Notes: generated by a model from the sequence alone, not told the origin. A stretch of 64,000 nt of DNA from Armigeres subalbatus (GCF_024139115.2 NC_085141.1:403554612-403618611); one strand, 5' to 3'; counted from the stretch's first letter, positions 45,601 through 57,524 are shown. Program-made: numbers and translations.

Positions 45601-48600
45601 AGGCCTGGAAGCCTCCTCCCAAGAGGCTTGGAAGCCTCCTCCCAAGAGGCTTCAGGCCTCCTCCCAAGAGGCTTCTGGAAGCCTCCTTTCAAGAGGCTTC
45701 AGGAAGCCTTTTTCAAGAGGCCTCAGAAGCCTCCTTTCAAGAGGCCTCAGGCCTCCTTTCAAGAGGCCTCAGGCCTCCTTTCAGAGGCCCTGGAAGCCTC
45801 CTTTCAAGAGGCCTCAGAGCCTCCTTTCAAGAGGCCTCAGGGCCTCCTTTCAAGAGGCCTCGGAAGGCTCCTTTCAAAGGCCTCAGGAAGCCTCCTTTCA
45901 AGAGGCCTCAGAAGCCTCCTTTCAAGAGGCCTCGGAAGCCTCCTTTCAAGAGGCCTGGAAGCCTCCTTTCAAGAGGCCTCAGGAAGCCTCCTTTCAAGAG
46001 GCCTTGTAAGCCTCCTTTCAAGAGGCCTCGGAAGCCTCCTTTCAAGAGGCCTCGGAAGGCCTCCTTTCAAGAGGCCTCGGAAGGCCTCCTTTCAAGAGGC
46101 CTCGGAAGGCCTCCTTTCAAGAGGCCTCGGAAGGCTCCTTTCAAGAGGCCTCGGAAGGCTCCTTTCAAGAGGCCTCGGAAGGCTCCTTTCAAGAGGCCTC
46201 GGAAGCCTCCTTTCAAGAGGCCTCGGAAGCCTCCTTTCAAGAGGCCTCAGAGCCTCCTTCAAGAGGCCTCAGGAAGCCTCCTTTCAAGAGGCTCAGGCCT
46301 CCTTTCAAGAGGCTCAGAGCCTCCTTTCAAGAGGCTCAGGAAGCCTCCTTTCAAGAGGCTCGGAAGCCTCCTTTCAAGAGGCTCAGGAAGCCTCCTTTCA
46401 AGAGGCTGGAAGCCTCCTTTCAAGAGGCTCAGGAAGCCTCCTTTCAAGAGGCCTGGAAGCCTCCTTTCAAGAGGCTCAGAGCCTCCTTTCAAGAGGCCCG
46501 GAGCCTCCTTTCAAGAGGCTCAGAGCCTCCTTTCAAGAGGCTCAGGAAGCCTCCTTTCAAGAGGCTCAGAGCCTCCTTTCAAGAGGCTCAGAAGCCTCCT
46601 TTCAAGAGGCTCAGGAAGCCTCCTTTCAAGAGGCTCAGGCCTCCTTTCAAGAGGCTCAGGAAGCCTCCTTTCAAGAGGCCCGGAAGCCTCCTTTCAAGAG
46701 GCTCGGGAAGCCTCCTTTCAAGAGGCTCGGGAAGCCTCCTTTCAAGAGGCTCAGAGCCTCCTTTCAAGAGGCTCGGAAGCCTCCTTTCAAGAGGCTCGGA
46801 AGCCTCCTTTCAAGAGGCTTCGGAAGCCTCCTTTCAAGAGGCTTCGGAAGCCTCCTTTCAAGAGGCTTCGGAAGCCTCCTTTCAAGAGGCTCGGAAGCCT
46901 CCTTTCAAGAGGCTCGGAAGCCTCCTTTCAAGAGGCTCGGAAGCCTCCTTTCAAGAGGCTCGGAAGCCTCCTTTCAAGAGGCTCGGAAGCCTCCTTTCAA
47001 GAGGCTCGGAAGCCTCCTTTCAAGAGGCTCGGAAGCCCCCTTTCAAGAGGCTCGGAAGCCTGCTTTCAAGAGGTTCGGAAGCCTCCTTTCTAGAAGCTCA
47101 AAAGCCTCCTTTCAAGAAGCTCAGAAGCCTCTTTTCAAGAGGCAAGGAAGCCTCCTTTCAAGTGGCTAGGAAGCCTCCTTTCAAGAGGCTCGGAAGCCTC
47201 CTTTCAAGAGGCTCGGAAGCCTCCTTTCAAGAGGCTCGGAAGCCTCCTTTCAAGAGGCTCGGAAGCCTCCTTTCAAGAGGCTCGGAAGCCTCCTTTCAAG
47301 AGGCCCGGAAGCCTCCTTTCAAGAGGCCCGAAATCTTCCTTTCAAGAGGCCGCGGAAGCCTCTTTTCAAGAGGCCTCGGAAGCCTCTTTTCAAGAGGCCT
47401 CGGAAGCCTTTTTTCAAGAGGCCTCGGAAGCCTCTTTTCAAGAGGCCTCGGAAGCCTCCTTTCAAGAGGCCCGGAAGCCTCCTTTCAAGAGGCCCAGAAG
47501 CCTCCTTTCAAGAGGCTTCGGAAGCCTCCTTTCGAGAGGCTTCGGAAGCCTCCTCCCAAGAGGCTCCGGAAGCCTCCTCCCAAGAGGCTTCGGAAGCCTC
47601 CTCCCAAGAGGCTTCGGAAGCCTCCTTTCAAGAGGCTTCGGAAGCCTCCTTTCAAGAGGCCTCGGAAGCCTCCTTTCAAGAGGCCTCGGAAGCCTCCTTT
47701 CAAGAGGAAGCCTCCTTTCAAGAGGCCTCGGAAGGCTCCTTTCAAGAGGCCTCGGAAGGCTCCTTTCAAGAGGCCTCGGAAGCCTCCTTTCAAGAGGCCT
47801 CGGAAGCCTCCTTTCAAGAGGCCTCGGAAGCCTCCTTTCAAGAGGCCTCAGGAAGCCTCCTTTCAAGAGGCCTCAGAGCCTCCTTTCAAGAGGCCTCGGA
47901 AGCCTCCTTTCAAGAGGCCTCCAAGCCTCCTTTCAAGAGGCCTCAGGCCTCCTTTCAAGAGGCCTCAGGCCTCCTTTCAAGAGGCCTCAGAAGCCTCCTT
48001 TCAAGAGGCCTCAGGCCTCCTTTCAAGAGGGCCTCGGAAGCCCTCCTTTCAAGAGGCCTCAGGAAGCCTCCTTTCAAGAGGCCTCGGAAGCCTCCTTTCA
48101 AGAGGCCTCAGGCCTCCTTTCAAGAGGCCTCGGAAGCCTCCTTTCAAGAGGCCTCGGAAGCCTCCTTTCAAGAGGCCCGGAAGCCTCCTTTCAAGAGGCC
48201 CGGAAGCCTCCTTTCAAGAGGCCCAGAAGCCTCCTTTCGAGAGGCTTCGGAAGCCTCCTTTCGAGAGGCTTCGGAAGCCTCCTTTCGAGAGGCTCGGAAG
48301 CCTCCTTTCGAGAGGCTTCGGAAGCCTCCTCCCAAGAGGCTCCGGAAGCCTCCTCCCAAGAGGCTTCAGGCCTCCTCCCAAGAGGCTTCAGGCCTCCTCC
48401 CAAGAGGCTTGAAGCCTCCTTTTAAGAGGCTTCAGCCCTTTTTCAAGAGGCCTCAGGCCTCCTTTCAAGAGGCCTCGGAAGCCTCCTTTCAAGAGGCCTC
48501 GGAAGCCTCCTTTCAAGAGGCCTCGGAAGCCTCCTTTCAAGAGGCCTCGGAAGCCTCCTTTCAAGAGGCCTCGGGAGCCTCCTTTCAAGAGGCCTCGGAA

Positions 48601-49351
48601 GGCTCCTTTCAAAAGGCCTCGGAAGCCTCCTTTCAAGAGGCCTCGGAAGCCTCCTTTCAAGAGGCCTCGGAAGCCTCCTTTCAAGAGGCCTCGGAAGCCT
48701 CCTTTCAAGAGGCCTTGTAAGCCTCCTTTCATGAGGCCTCGGAAGCCTCTTTTCAAGAGGCCTCGGAAGCCTCCTTTCAAGAGGCCTCGGAAGCCTCCTT
48801 TCAAGAGGCCTCGGAAGCCTCCTTTCAAGAGGCCTCGGGAGCCTCCTTTCAAGAGGCCTCGGAAGCCTCCTTTCAAGAGGCCTCGGAAGCCTCCTTTCAA
48901 GAGGCCTCGGAAGCCTCTTTTCAAGAGGCCTCGGAATCCTCCTTTCAAGGGGCCTCGGAAGCCTCCTTTCAAGAGGCTCGGAAGCCTCCTTTCAAAAGGC
49001 TTGTAAGCCTCCTTTCATGAGGGCCTCAGAAGCCTCTTTCAAGAGGCCTCAGAAGCCTCCTTTCAAGAGGCCTGGGAGCCTCCTTTCAAGAGGCCTCGGA
49101 AGCCTCCTTTCAAGAGGCCGCGGAAGCCTCCTTTCAAGAGGCCTCGTAAGCCTCCTTTCAAGAGGCCTCGGAAGCCTCCTTTCAAGAGGCCTCGGAAGCC
49201 TCCTTTCAAGAGGCCTCGGAAGCCTCCTTTCAAGAGGCCTCGGAAGCCTCCTTTCAAGAGGCCTCGGAAGCCTCCTTTCAAAAGGCCTCGGAAGCCTCCT
49301 TTCAAGAGGCCTCGGAAGCCTCCTTTCAAGAGGCCTCGGAAGCCTCCTTTG
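42688..49351 (+). repeat. Satellite array 2, 6.7 kb of 23/24-bp hairpin units
   Basis: Roughly 285 tandem units built on GCCTCCTTTCAAGAGGC plus a CTCGGAA-type linker. Most units are 23 bp in 42.69-45.3 and 46.26-47.34 kb, and 24 bp (with AGGCCT) in 45.3-46.26 and 47.34-49.35 kb. Units with CTCCCAAGAG and TTCGAGAG variants recur together near 45.5, 47.5 and 48.3 kb, showing higher-order repetition. The palindromic unit leaves all three frames almost free of stops on both strands, giving frames of 1494 (42685-47169) and 416 codons (47162-48412). The right edge is abrupt. Same family as array 1 in opposite orientation. Confidence 0.95.
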
Positions 49352-52104
49352 ATTTATTTGTAATTTTGATTTTATTTGTACTTTGGAAGTAAACAGAGTA
49401 ATGATTTTTGTAATTTGCTTTTTGGTTTTAGTTCTTAGCTTTTTTTTGGTATCAATTTGATGCTACATTCCTCATGAATGAACCGAAAATGCTCTCTGCT
49501 GAGCTTGTAGGCGAAAGCTATCAGCATATATAGACCAATTGCTCTGAAACGTCTTCTGTTTAGTTGATAGATCTTTAACTCTATTTCGAGGCGTCGTGGT
49601 CTGATACTGACAAAAATTGCATGACCTTAACACTTAACTTAGTAAAACTGTGCATCTGTGAATTAAAACTAAATTAAATATCAATCCTTATCTACTTATA
49701 GGATTGCAGACTAAAATTAAACACCCCAAAAATCAGAATAGCGCTCCCACTTTCTACGTTCTTATTAGAGATTTTTCAGCAAAAATATTTCTAATTTGGT
49801 TGAATTTGATTAATTCCTCTTAGCTCTCACTCAGGAAAATCTGTCTCAATTTTGATTGAAATCAACCTAGACGTTCGGAAGTGACATGTAGTTATAAGTT
49901 TCAATTAAGTAGCCCTCCCCACTACGACATTTTCTTCTCCAAGGGTCTTGCCTTATAAGATTCTCTTTTTTAGGTTATAGAAATCGTATTCCAAATTCGA
50001 ATGAATTTTATCAAAGGAGAAGTTATGCGGGAACAGGAACATTAATACAAACATACGAACACTGGCTTTTATTTCAATTGCAAAACTGTGTTCATATGTA
50101 AGAAAGGATTCTTTATTGCTTCCATTATTAAATCCAAAATAACGTCATAATCCACAGTATCAGCAGGATTGGAGTTGTTGTTGAGCAGTAGACAGTGACT
50201 AGACTCGATTTGTTTTCTTAGTTTTAATTTTGTTATCCCTTACTGTCAGGGCAGATACTTCTGTGACGATGTTGATGGTCTGCTACTAGCAGAGACCAAA
50301 ATGCCGCAGGTGTGCGCGGAAACGACGGAAATCAGCTTAGCATTTAACAAGCAAAAGTTTCAAGAGCGTACATATTTACAAACTAAGCAACAAAACCGTG
50401 GGACAAAATGAAGAGTTTGCTTGCTTATGTTAGGGTGCCAAAGTCATGCTGATGAGTTTTTCATGTACAAAAGGGTTGTGCCTTTATGTAATTGTGCAAA
50501 TTGAATATGGAACAGCTTTTATTTCCAGGGGCGCCTGCAGATAGAATTGAGAATTCATCTGATTCTTGATCCTTCCTGATAGCAGGATATATTCATTCAT
50601 CACTTCGGGCTTTGTCTTTAATATCGTTCAAATTGCTTTTGGACATTTCCCTGTCGTTCGATCGACTTCTATCGTAGTAGGATAGCTGTTGCTAAAAGGG
50701 AAATTAATTCAAACTACCGAGTTTGAGCTCCCCTCCTCCGCACAAAAGCACGTTTCCCAACAATATGACTTGAGCACAGCCGAGCAAGATAACAGGACAT
50801 AGTTGCTTGCCGGTTCTGCTCTCCATTATGACCGTGCAGTCTTTAAACGACTTCAGAATAGCTCTGTTATTATAGGAAGCTACAAACTAGTCTACCAAGC
50901 CCACCCACTCACGGTGCACTCCTGTACCGAAACCAGTCAAGAACGTGGCCATAACATGACTATTAGTCGTAATGTGACCGGCAGAACACAGAGGCCAGCC
51001 TTCTCACGAGGACGGAACTGAAATCGAAATCGGGTGGGACATACTGTGTGGGATGAACCGCAAGCGGTGGCTCAATTGGAGGACTTTGTTGAAATCCGAG
51101 AAACGTTAAATCATTACCCCAGATAACAGCTCTATGTTTCATTCATCGAGGACGGTTCTTGAACTGGTCGCACAGAACAAAGCCAACATTTGCCTAGTTA
51201 ACGCCGTTTGAAGAAGCGAGCAAGCGGAAAAGCAGAATAATGAACTGATTTGTTCGCCACCGCCCTCAATCTCTATAGCTAATATGGTCAACATCCTTTC
51301 ACCACCATGCGGTATGATGCAACGGGCAGACAATTTCTATCCAAGTGAGATCCCAGCTTCTGTACTTGTTATATTTTTTTGGAGCGAGAACGGGACGGGA
51401 CCGGAATCGTTTCGTGGTTTGCTTTCGCAGATTAGCCAACTATTCAATTGAAAATTCACTTAACAACTTGTGACTGTGAACGGGAACGAACTGTTATGGG
51501 GGCGAGCATTAGACAATACATTGGAATCCACTGTGACAAAGGAGAAGAGAAACTTCCATTCTTTTCGGTTCAGTGGTTCCATTTTTCCACTTTAGAAGGA
51601 CGTGCTGATGGTTTTCCACCACGGACGACGACACACTGTTGAACCGATAGTGACAGCGAGAAGTATGCCAGGAAGTTATCTGTCAATGGCAGTTAAATAG
51701 ATGGAAGTTGTGACTTGAAAACAAATCGGGAATGTCTGCTGAGAAAGTTATGTGCACTTACATTGTACGTACGTATGATAACAACGAAAACAGCAGATGA
51801 ACTACGTATGAAAACTTCAAAGCATTTCAAATTAAAGTTTCAATTGCAGGCACAAAGCACTTCCACAAGATTATTTGATGGGTGTTGATAATTCAACAAT
51901 GATTCACATTGATTATGGAAAATATTGGGCACTGATAGTTTTTGGTTTATCCTGTTTGGCAACTATTTTGATCACTATTTTGGTCACAAATTCGCCTTAT
52001 CCCAAAAAAAAAACAAATAATAACAATGATAATAAATTACTATTATTATGAGTTTTTCTCATTTAGCACAATCAGGATTCGTTCACCCGATTTTACTATA
52101 TAGT
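49352..52104. other. Unique spacer, no supported gene
   Basis: 2.75 kb right of the satellite. Open frames are short (at most 72 codons) and unrecognised. The GC-richer 50750-51670 section might include exons or a regulatory region of an unseen gene. Confidence 0.4.
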
Positions 52105-52460
52105 TTTTTCTCCTCATGTCTTGACTCCAAATTTAGCTCTCTGCTTAAAACGCTAAGGCATTGCATATTTATATACCACGCTGCTAAGCATATGCGGTAT
52201 TTCGAAAAATTTCGTTTCAGGTGGCCCGAAACGAAATTCCGGAGAATTTCGCGGAATTTGAGTATGGAGAAATCTGATTTCATGATTTCGTTTCATTTCG
52301 TAAAATAACAAAAATTTCGCTTAAAAAAAACTAGCTTCTAACGAAATTTAACGGAATTTTGAAACAAATTTAAACTTAAACCATACTTTATAATATCAAA
52401 AATGTTAGCTTCGTCGCTGAGTTGAATCATAAAACTGTTTTCAAAACTTACAAACTATGT
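52105..52460 (+). repeat. Interspersed repeat with TTTCG core, inverted relative to 1390-1800
   Basis: Carries 'taagcatatgcggtatttcg', GAAATTCC steps, 'aaatttaaacttaaacca' and 'actgttttcaaaactta' in the reverse order of the first locus. Both copies keep the same open frame of low-complexity codons. Confidence 0.65.
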
Positions 52461-53261
52461 TACACAACTTTTTCGTCGAACCAGCGTAGGGCTGAAAGTC
52501 TCCTTAATAAAGACACAAAAAAAGAAAACCTTTTTAGTTTAACGCTTACTTCTTCTTCTTCAATGGCTTTACATTCCAACGGAAAGTTGGCCTGCGTTTC
52601 AACTTGGCCTGATTCGAGCTTGCGAAAAAACGTCTTCAGTGTTTGGTTAGAAACATTTAACAGAAAACAAAAAGTATCTTTAACTATTCTATTCTATAAG
52701 TTATTATCATTATACAAGTACAATGATAATAACTTTTTTTTATCCAACTTATTTGCTGTTTCTCGGTCAATCATGATTAGCAACTACAATGTGTACAGTT
52801 AATCAAGCTAAGCTCTTCTCTGACCATTTAAGAATTTAAGACAGAATTTAAGGAACATTGCAGATTCGTGGGCATTTCTAGATCTTTGCATGAAAATCCA
52901 GAACGGGTTAGAAGATCATTAAAATTGCTGAAAGTTCTTCACTCATGATTGCTTTCAACTCATACTGACCATAGTAGCTGTTTCTTTCACTTAATTGAAG
53001 TCGGTTGATGATAAAATTTTGGCAATAATATCTGGAAGCCTTATATACACAAGCACATACACAAGAACAAACAGACCATAACACAGTTCGTCGAGCTGAT
53101 TGTATATAAGACTATATGGGCCGAGCCTCCAGTAAAAAGTTTTAGTTTGTAAGAAATGATAGCCTTCTAATACAACTTTTTGAATGAGAAATGAAAAATT
53201 ATTTTACATCTGGCAAACTGCTGCTGGTAAAACTTTACGTCATATTTGTGAAATACAAACT
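52461..53261. other. No gene; remnant of the GT-rich element
   Basis: At 53040-53130 a decayed minus-strand piece of the GT-rich element is visible ('cagttcgtcgagctga', 'tatataagactatatggg'). The rest is AT-rich and unrecognised. Confidence 0.4.
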
Positions 53262-53935
53262 GAAATGCATTTTAGAAAGGTTCACAGGATAGTGAGCAAA
53301 TGCATGCTATTATCAATTCTCTATCTGCGTATACGCACGGCAGAGTATTCCGCTGTATAAAAATAAAAATTCATTCATTTATTTTCTAATTTCGAGTTAG
53401 CTCACTGCCATAAAACAGCGCTGATAAGACAATATGAATTATGCTTCCATATAATCACATACCTAGTTCTTAAGTAAGTTAAGCTTTTTAACGAAATTTG
53501 AAACGAAAATCACACAATTTCTATATTTGTATATACTTACTAATATAAAACTGAGCTGATTGATTAAATTGGGGATCACAGACTCAACGATGAATTCCTC
53601 TGAAAGTGGCACAAATGCTGGGGTATTGCCTTATTGTTAATGGTATATAAACGGGAACGCGTCGATTCATCACAAATTTTTTTATTTTGCTATTATAACT
53701 CTATTGGTTGCAAAATAGTCACTTGACTTTGAAAAGTGAAATCAGAATTCCTTACATAATGTAAAACCAATTAATTAAAAATTCGTTCCGTTTCGTCAAA
53801 TTTCGAATTAAATAGACCTTGATTTCGTATCGTTTCGAAGTCTCGAAAGTAAATCTATATTTCGTTTCGAATTAACATTTTTGAATTTCGTTTCGTTTTG
53901 TTTCGTTAGGAAAAAGTGTGTTACCGCATACCCTT
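53262..53935 (+). repeat. TTTCG-rich interspersed repeat, copy B
   Basis: Same order of landmarks as 1-735 without the half-MITE insertion: 'gcattttagaaaggttcac', 'gataagacaatatgaa', TTTCG runs and 'gtgtgttaccgcataccc'. Confidence 0.7.
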
Positions 53936-54660
53936 ACGCTGCCATACTTTGAGGGAGGATAAGTTGCGCTGCAGCAAGCGACCCAGCAGAACATGGAACG
54001 CTATATTCACTTCTTTTTGGTGTAGAAATGGCGCTTGGATGAAGCGAAATGCGAGAAGCAGTGTTGGTAGAATCATGCTCAAATCTCACTCAGCGAAGCC
54101 TCATGCGCGAGCTGACTCGCTTGCGATACTGTATGGAGAGCATCGCGCATGAGTTTTTCACTCAGAATCGCATCGTTTCGCTCATTTGCCGAAAACTGAT
54201 TTCGTTCCAAAAAAGTGTCTATACTCAATCGAAGCGCATTTTATGCTTATATATGGATTTGTTATCCATTGTTTTAAGCAAAGAAAGTTATTCCGATGAA
54301 TTTAACAAATAAGAACACGCAATGATGCAAATCGTGAGTTGAATCATGGACGATTCTCTGCGCCATGAATCGGGAGAGGGTTGCCTCGCGCTTGATTTGA
54401 ATCGTGGATGAGATTTGAGAATTTGAGTTTTTACCAACACTGCACAGTGGTTCCCCCATAGGTCATAAATCCAAAAACATGACTTTATCGAAATTCAACA
54501 AGTTTTCCCTAAACTGCTACTTTATGGTATACTATATAAGATTCAATCGTCATTTTTGTAGAATTTGAGCTAATATGATCTGTATAAGGCTTCGAATTGA
54601 AGATAATCCAGTTAAATAGAATATACGTGAAAATGATGGCATACCTCATGAAACTTACGT
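53936..54660. other. No supported gene
   Basis: Mixed-composition DNA; the 78- and 87-codon plus frames overlap one another in different frames and show no motif. Confidence 0.4.
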
Positions 54661-54666
54661 TTTACC

Positions 54667-55790
54667 TTCAAATCCCCTCCAGAAACATCCTGTGAGTAAA
54701 TATTTACACTCTAATCTGTCATCTACATGCTATTTCAGCTGGGACCGTCCGCAACCAAGCAAATGGTCAACGAAAAACTTTACTGTGTTTGATGAACAGA
54801 TTCACAATTTTCTTATGAATTTCATTATTTTCATCCACCAATAAAATATGTTTTCCCTTCAGATCCCCTCCAGAAACATTTCCTGAGTAAATATTTACAC
54901 TATTCTCTATCATCTAAAGGCTATTTCAGCTGCGACCATCTGCGACCAAGCAAATGGTAAACAAATAACTTTTCTATGTTTCTTCGACGGAAAAACAATT
55001 TTCTTCTTAATTTTGATATCTTCATCCTTTACGAAAATATGTTTCCCCTTCAAATCCCCTCCAGAAACATCCTGTGAGTAAATATTTACACTCTAATCTG
55101 TCATCTACATGCTATTTCAGCTGGGACCGTTTGCGACCAAGCAAATGGTAAGCAAATAACTTTTTCATGTTTCCTCGACGGTAAAACAATTTTCTTCTAA
55201 ATTTTGTTATCTCTACCCTCCAAAAAAGTATGTTTCCCCTTCAAATCCCATCCACAAACATCCTCTAAGCAAATATTTACACTCTAATCTGACATCTAAA
55301 GGCTAATTCAGTTGCAACCGTTTGCGACCAAGCAAATGGTAAACAACTTACTTTTCTATGTTTCTTCAACGGAAAAACAAATTTCTTCTAAATTTTGTTG
55401 TCTCTATCCTCCAAGAAAGTATATTTCCCCTACAAATCCCCTCCAGAAGCATCCTCTAAGTAAATATTTACACTCTGATCTGTCGTCTAAAAGCTATTTC
55501 AGCTGCGACCATCTGCGACCAAGCAAATGGTTAACAAATAGCTTTACTATGTTTCTTTGACGAAAACACAATTTTATACTCAATTTTGTTATCTTCTTCA
55601 TCAACTAAGAAAGTATGTTTCCCCTTCGAATCCCCTCCAGAAACATCCTCTGAGTAAATATTTACACTCCTATCTTTCATCTAAAGGCTATTTCAGCTGT
55701 AACCGTCCACGAGAAAGCTAAGTGTAAACAAATAACAAAATTATGTTTGTTTAACAGATATCATATTTTTTGCTCAATTTAATCGTGTAC
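54667..55790 (+). repeat. 191-bp tandem array, six units, each with an exon-like 27-nt core
   Basis: Units start at 54667, 54858, 55049, 55240, 55431 and 55625. Each contains a pyrimidine-rich tract ending in TTTCAG or TTCAG, then 27 nt (54739, 54930, 55121, 55312, 55503, 55697) and then GT (gtaaac, gtaagc, gtcaac, gttaac). In the first five units the 27 nt translate to variants of LRPSATKQM without stops; the sixth is diverged. Whole units are similar, so the exon-like part is not uniquely conserved. It may be a duplicated mini-exon or simply a satellite. Confidence 0.75.
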
Positions 55791-56129
55791 CGCTTCAATT
55801 TCTTTTTGAATATCCTTTAAGTGTATTCATATTTCTGGCTGCTGCCTAAATGGCATTTCAGTTACCACAGTCTATGACTGAGCTTGGAAATAAATAATCG
55901 ATGGTAAAAAATTATTTAAATTGATGAACACGAGTATTAAGTTTTCTTTATCATGGTCAACTTTATGAGACTGAAAAGCATATTTCCCCCCGATTTTCAT
56001 TCTCAGACATCTCTGAGAAGATATTTAAATTTTAAGCTGTCATTCAAGAGCTATCTGGGTGCAGATTATTAAATAGTATATCGTGGTATAATAGTATTAT
56101 ATTTAACTTTAAATTGATCTATTAAACCG
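55791..56129 (+). repeat. Decayed continuation of the 191-bp array
   Basis: Two further diverged units can be traced by 'ggcatttcag', 'catatttcccc' and 'gatatttaaa' at the expected spacing. Beyond them no gene is seen. Confidence 0.45.
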
Positions 56130-56263
56130 TTTTGCCTTTTTCATATACTAAGTATACGTAAAGGCTTTACGTTTGTTCCAAAACGAACTGTTATAAGATG
56201 CCCGGAGACCAATAGTATTAGATACCGGATGATATATGTCTGTGCGTGTGTATGTGTGCGTAT

Positions 56264-57021
56264 TAGGGTGGTTCAAAAAATCAATTTTGCTCCACAGTGC
56301 TCATCTGATTCTTTACCATGTTCTGAGTGTCCTCTGAAAATCCAAATGAGGATTAAAACTGATTTAGCACAAGCCGTTTCAAGTTTGCATGCAAATTAGT
56401 ATGGGGAAATTTATTTTTTCATTATACTGTTAATGACGCTTCCCATCAAGCGCATGTTAAAAGAAAACCTACATAGCTAAAGGATTCCTCAACAGCTTTT
56501 ACTCAGTGAAAACCGCATCTCAATCAATCGTTCCAATAATTAGTAATCGAATTTAATCTATATCGTGGTTTTCTGGCGCTAATTGCATAACTCAACAGGC
56601 AACATTGCTGCTCGTGGCGCGAAAGATAGCAGACACAAATTCAGGCTACTATGTTGCACTGCACATTTCAGTGATGCCCTCAAAGAAGTTTAACGATCAT
56701 GACTAAAGATTCGCAACCTGTCTTAAAATCGATTACTAATTATTGGGATGATTAATCAACATGCGGTTTTCGTTGGGTGAAAGCTGTTAAGTATCCCTTT
56801 TAGCTATGTAGGTTTTCTTTTGGCCTGCGCTTAATGGGGAAACGTCATTAACAGTATAATGAAAAAAATAATTTCCCCATACTAATTTGCATGCAAACTT
56901 GAAACGGCTTGTGCTAAATCAGTTTTAATCCAAATGAGCTCAAATTTTCAGAGGACACTCAGAACATGGTAAAGAATCAGATGAGCACTGTGGAGCAAAA
57001 TCGATTTTTTGAACCACCCTA
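56264..57021. mobile_element. Palindromic hAT-like element with 8-bp TSD
   Basis: Ends TAGGGTGGTTCAAAAAAT and its reverse complement, with arms of about 250 bp ('gctcatctgattctttacca' against 'atggtaaagaatcagatgag'; 'aaaacctacatagctaa' against 'ttagctatgtaggtttt'). Flanked by the exact 8-bp GTGCGTAT (56256-56263 and 57022-57029). No transposase. Confidence 0.85.
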
Positions 57022-57072
57022 GTGCGTATGCATGTGCGCAAAAAAACTCACTTATTTTAGGCACTTTTACTT

Positions 57073-57357
57073 CTAGACCAACATTTGGAAAGGGCGTAAC
57101 AGCCAATATTTCAAGGCCAACATTTGAAAAGGGCGTAACAGCCAAAATTTATTCCATCTGATTCTTGGTCGACATATATTGCTATATATATATAGACGAA
57201 GCATCAGAAGGAATAAATTTTGGCTGTTACGCCCTTTTCAAATATTGGTCTAGATTTATTCCTTCTGATTATTCGTCTATATATTTAGCTATATATGTGG
57301 ACAAAGAATCAGAAGAAAAAAAATTGGCTGTTACGCCCTTTTCAAATGTTGATCTAG
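57073..57357. mobile_element. Palindromic MITE of the CTAGACC...GGGCGTAAC family, double copy
   Basis: Flanked by ACTT (57069-57072 and 57358-57361). Contains at least three inverted or direct runs of the 'aaaagggcgtaacagcc' motif, so one family member appears duplicated or nested in another. The centre is (TA)-rich with 'gctatatatat'. Confidence 0.8.
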
Positions 57358-57524
57358 ACTTAACCGATTTGTTCGGAACAAGTTGCGTTCGACGTGGAAT
57401 CATATCCATTTGTTTTCTAATAAGAATTGGACTGATCGCACAATGGGTCTAAAAGTTATGGCAAAATACTATTTTTTCATATGCACTAGAAAGGCATTAA
57501 CACCGGCTAGGTGGATTAATCAGG

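Larger units (their letters stand above)
56130..57524 (+). mobile_element. GT-rich 'CTCGTATAC' element with two nested insertions
   Basis: Left part 56130-56263 (hairpin 'catatactaagtatacgtaa', (GT)n), middle part 57022-57072 and right part 57358-57524 (gttgcgttcgacgtggaatc, then '..cggctaggtggattaatc'). Interrupted by a palindromic hAT-like element at 56264-57021 and a MITE at 57073-57357. Joining the parts gives the same order as the 63423 copy. Confidence 0.75.

Noticed and set aside
42685..47169. 1494-codon open frame as a repetitive protein gene
   Set aside because: All three frames and the opposite strand are also nearly stop-free, units change length without frame control, and there is no promoter or unique terminal domain; it is satellite DNA.
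42688..49351. CRISPR-like regular repetition
   Set aside because: Units are contiguous without unique spacers, and the genome is eukaryotic.
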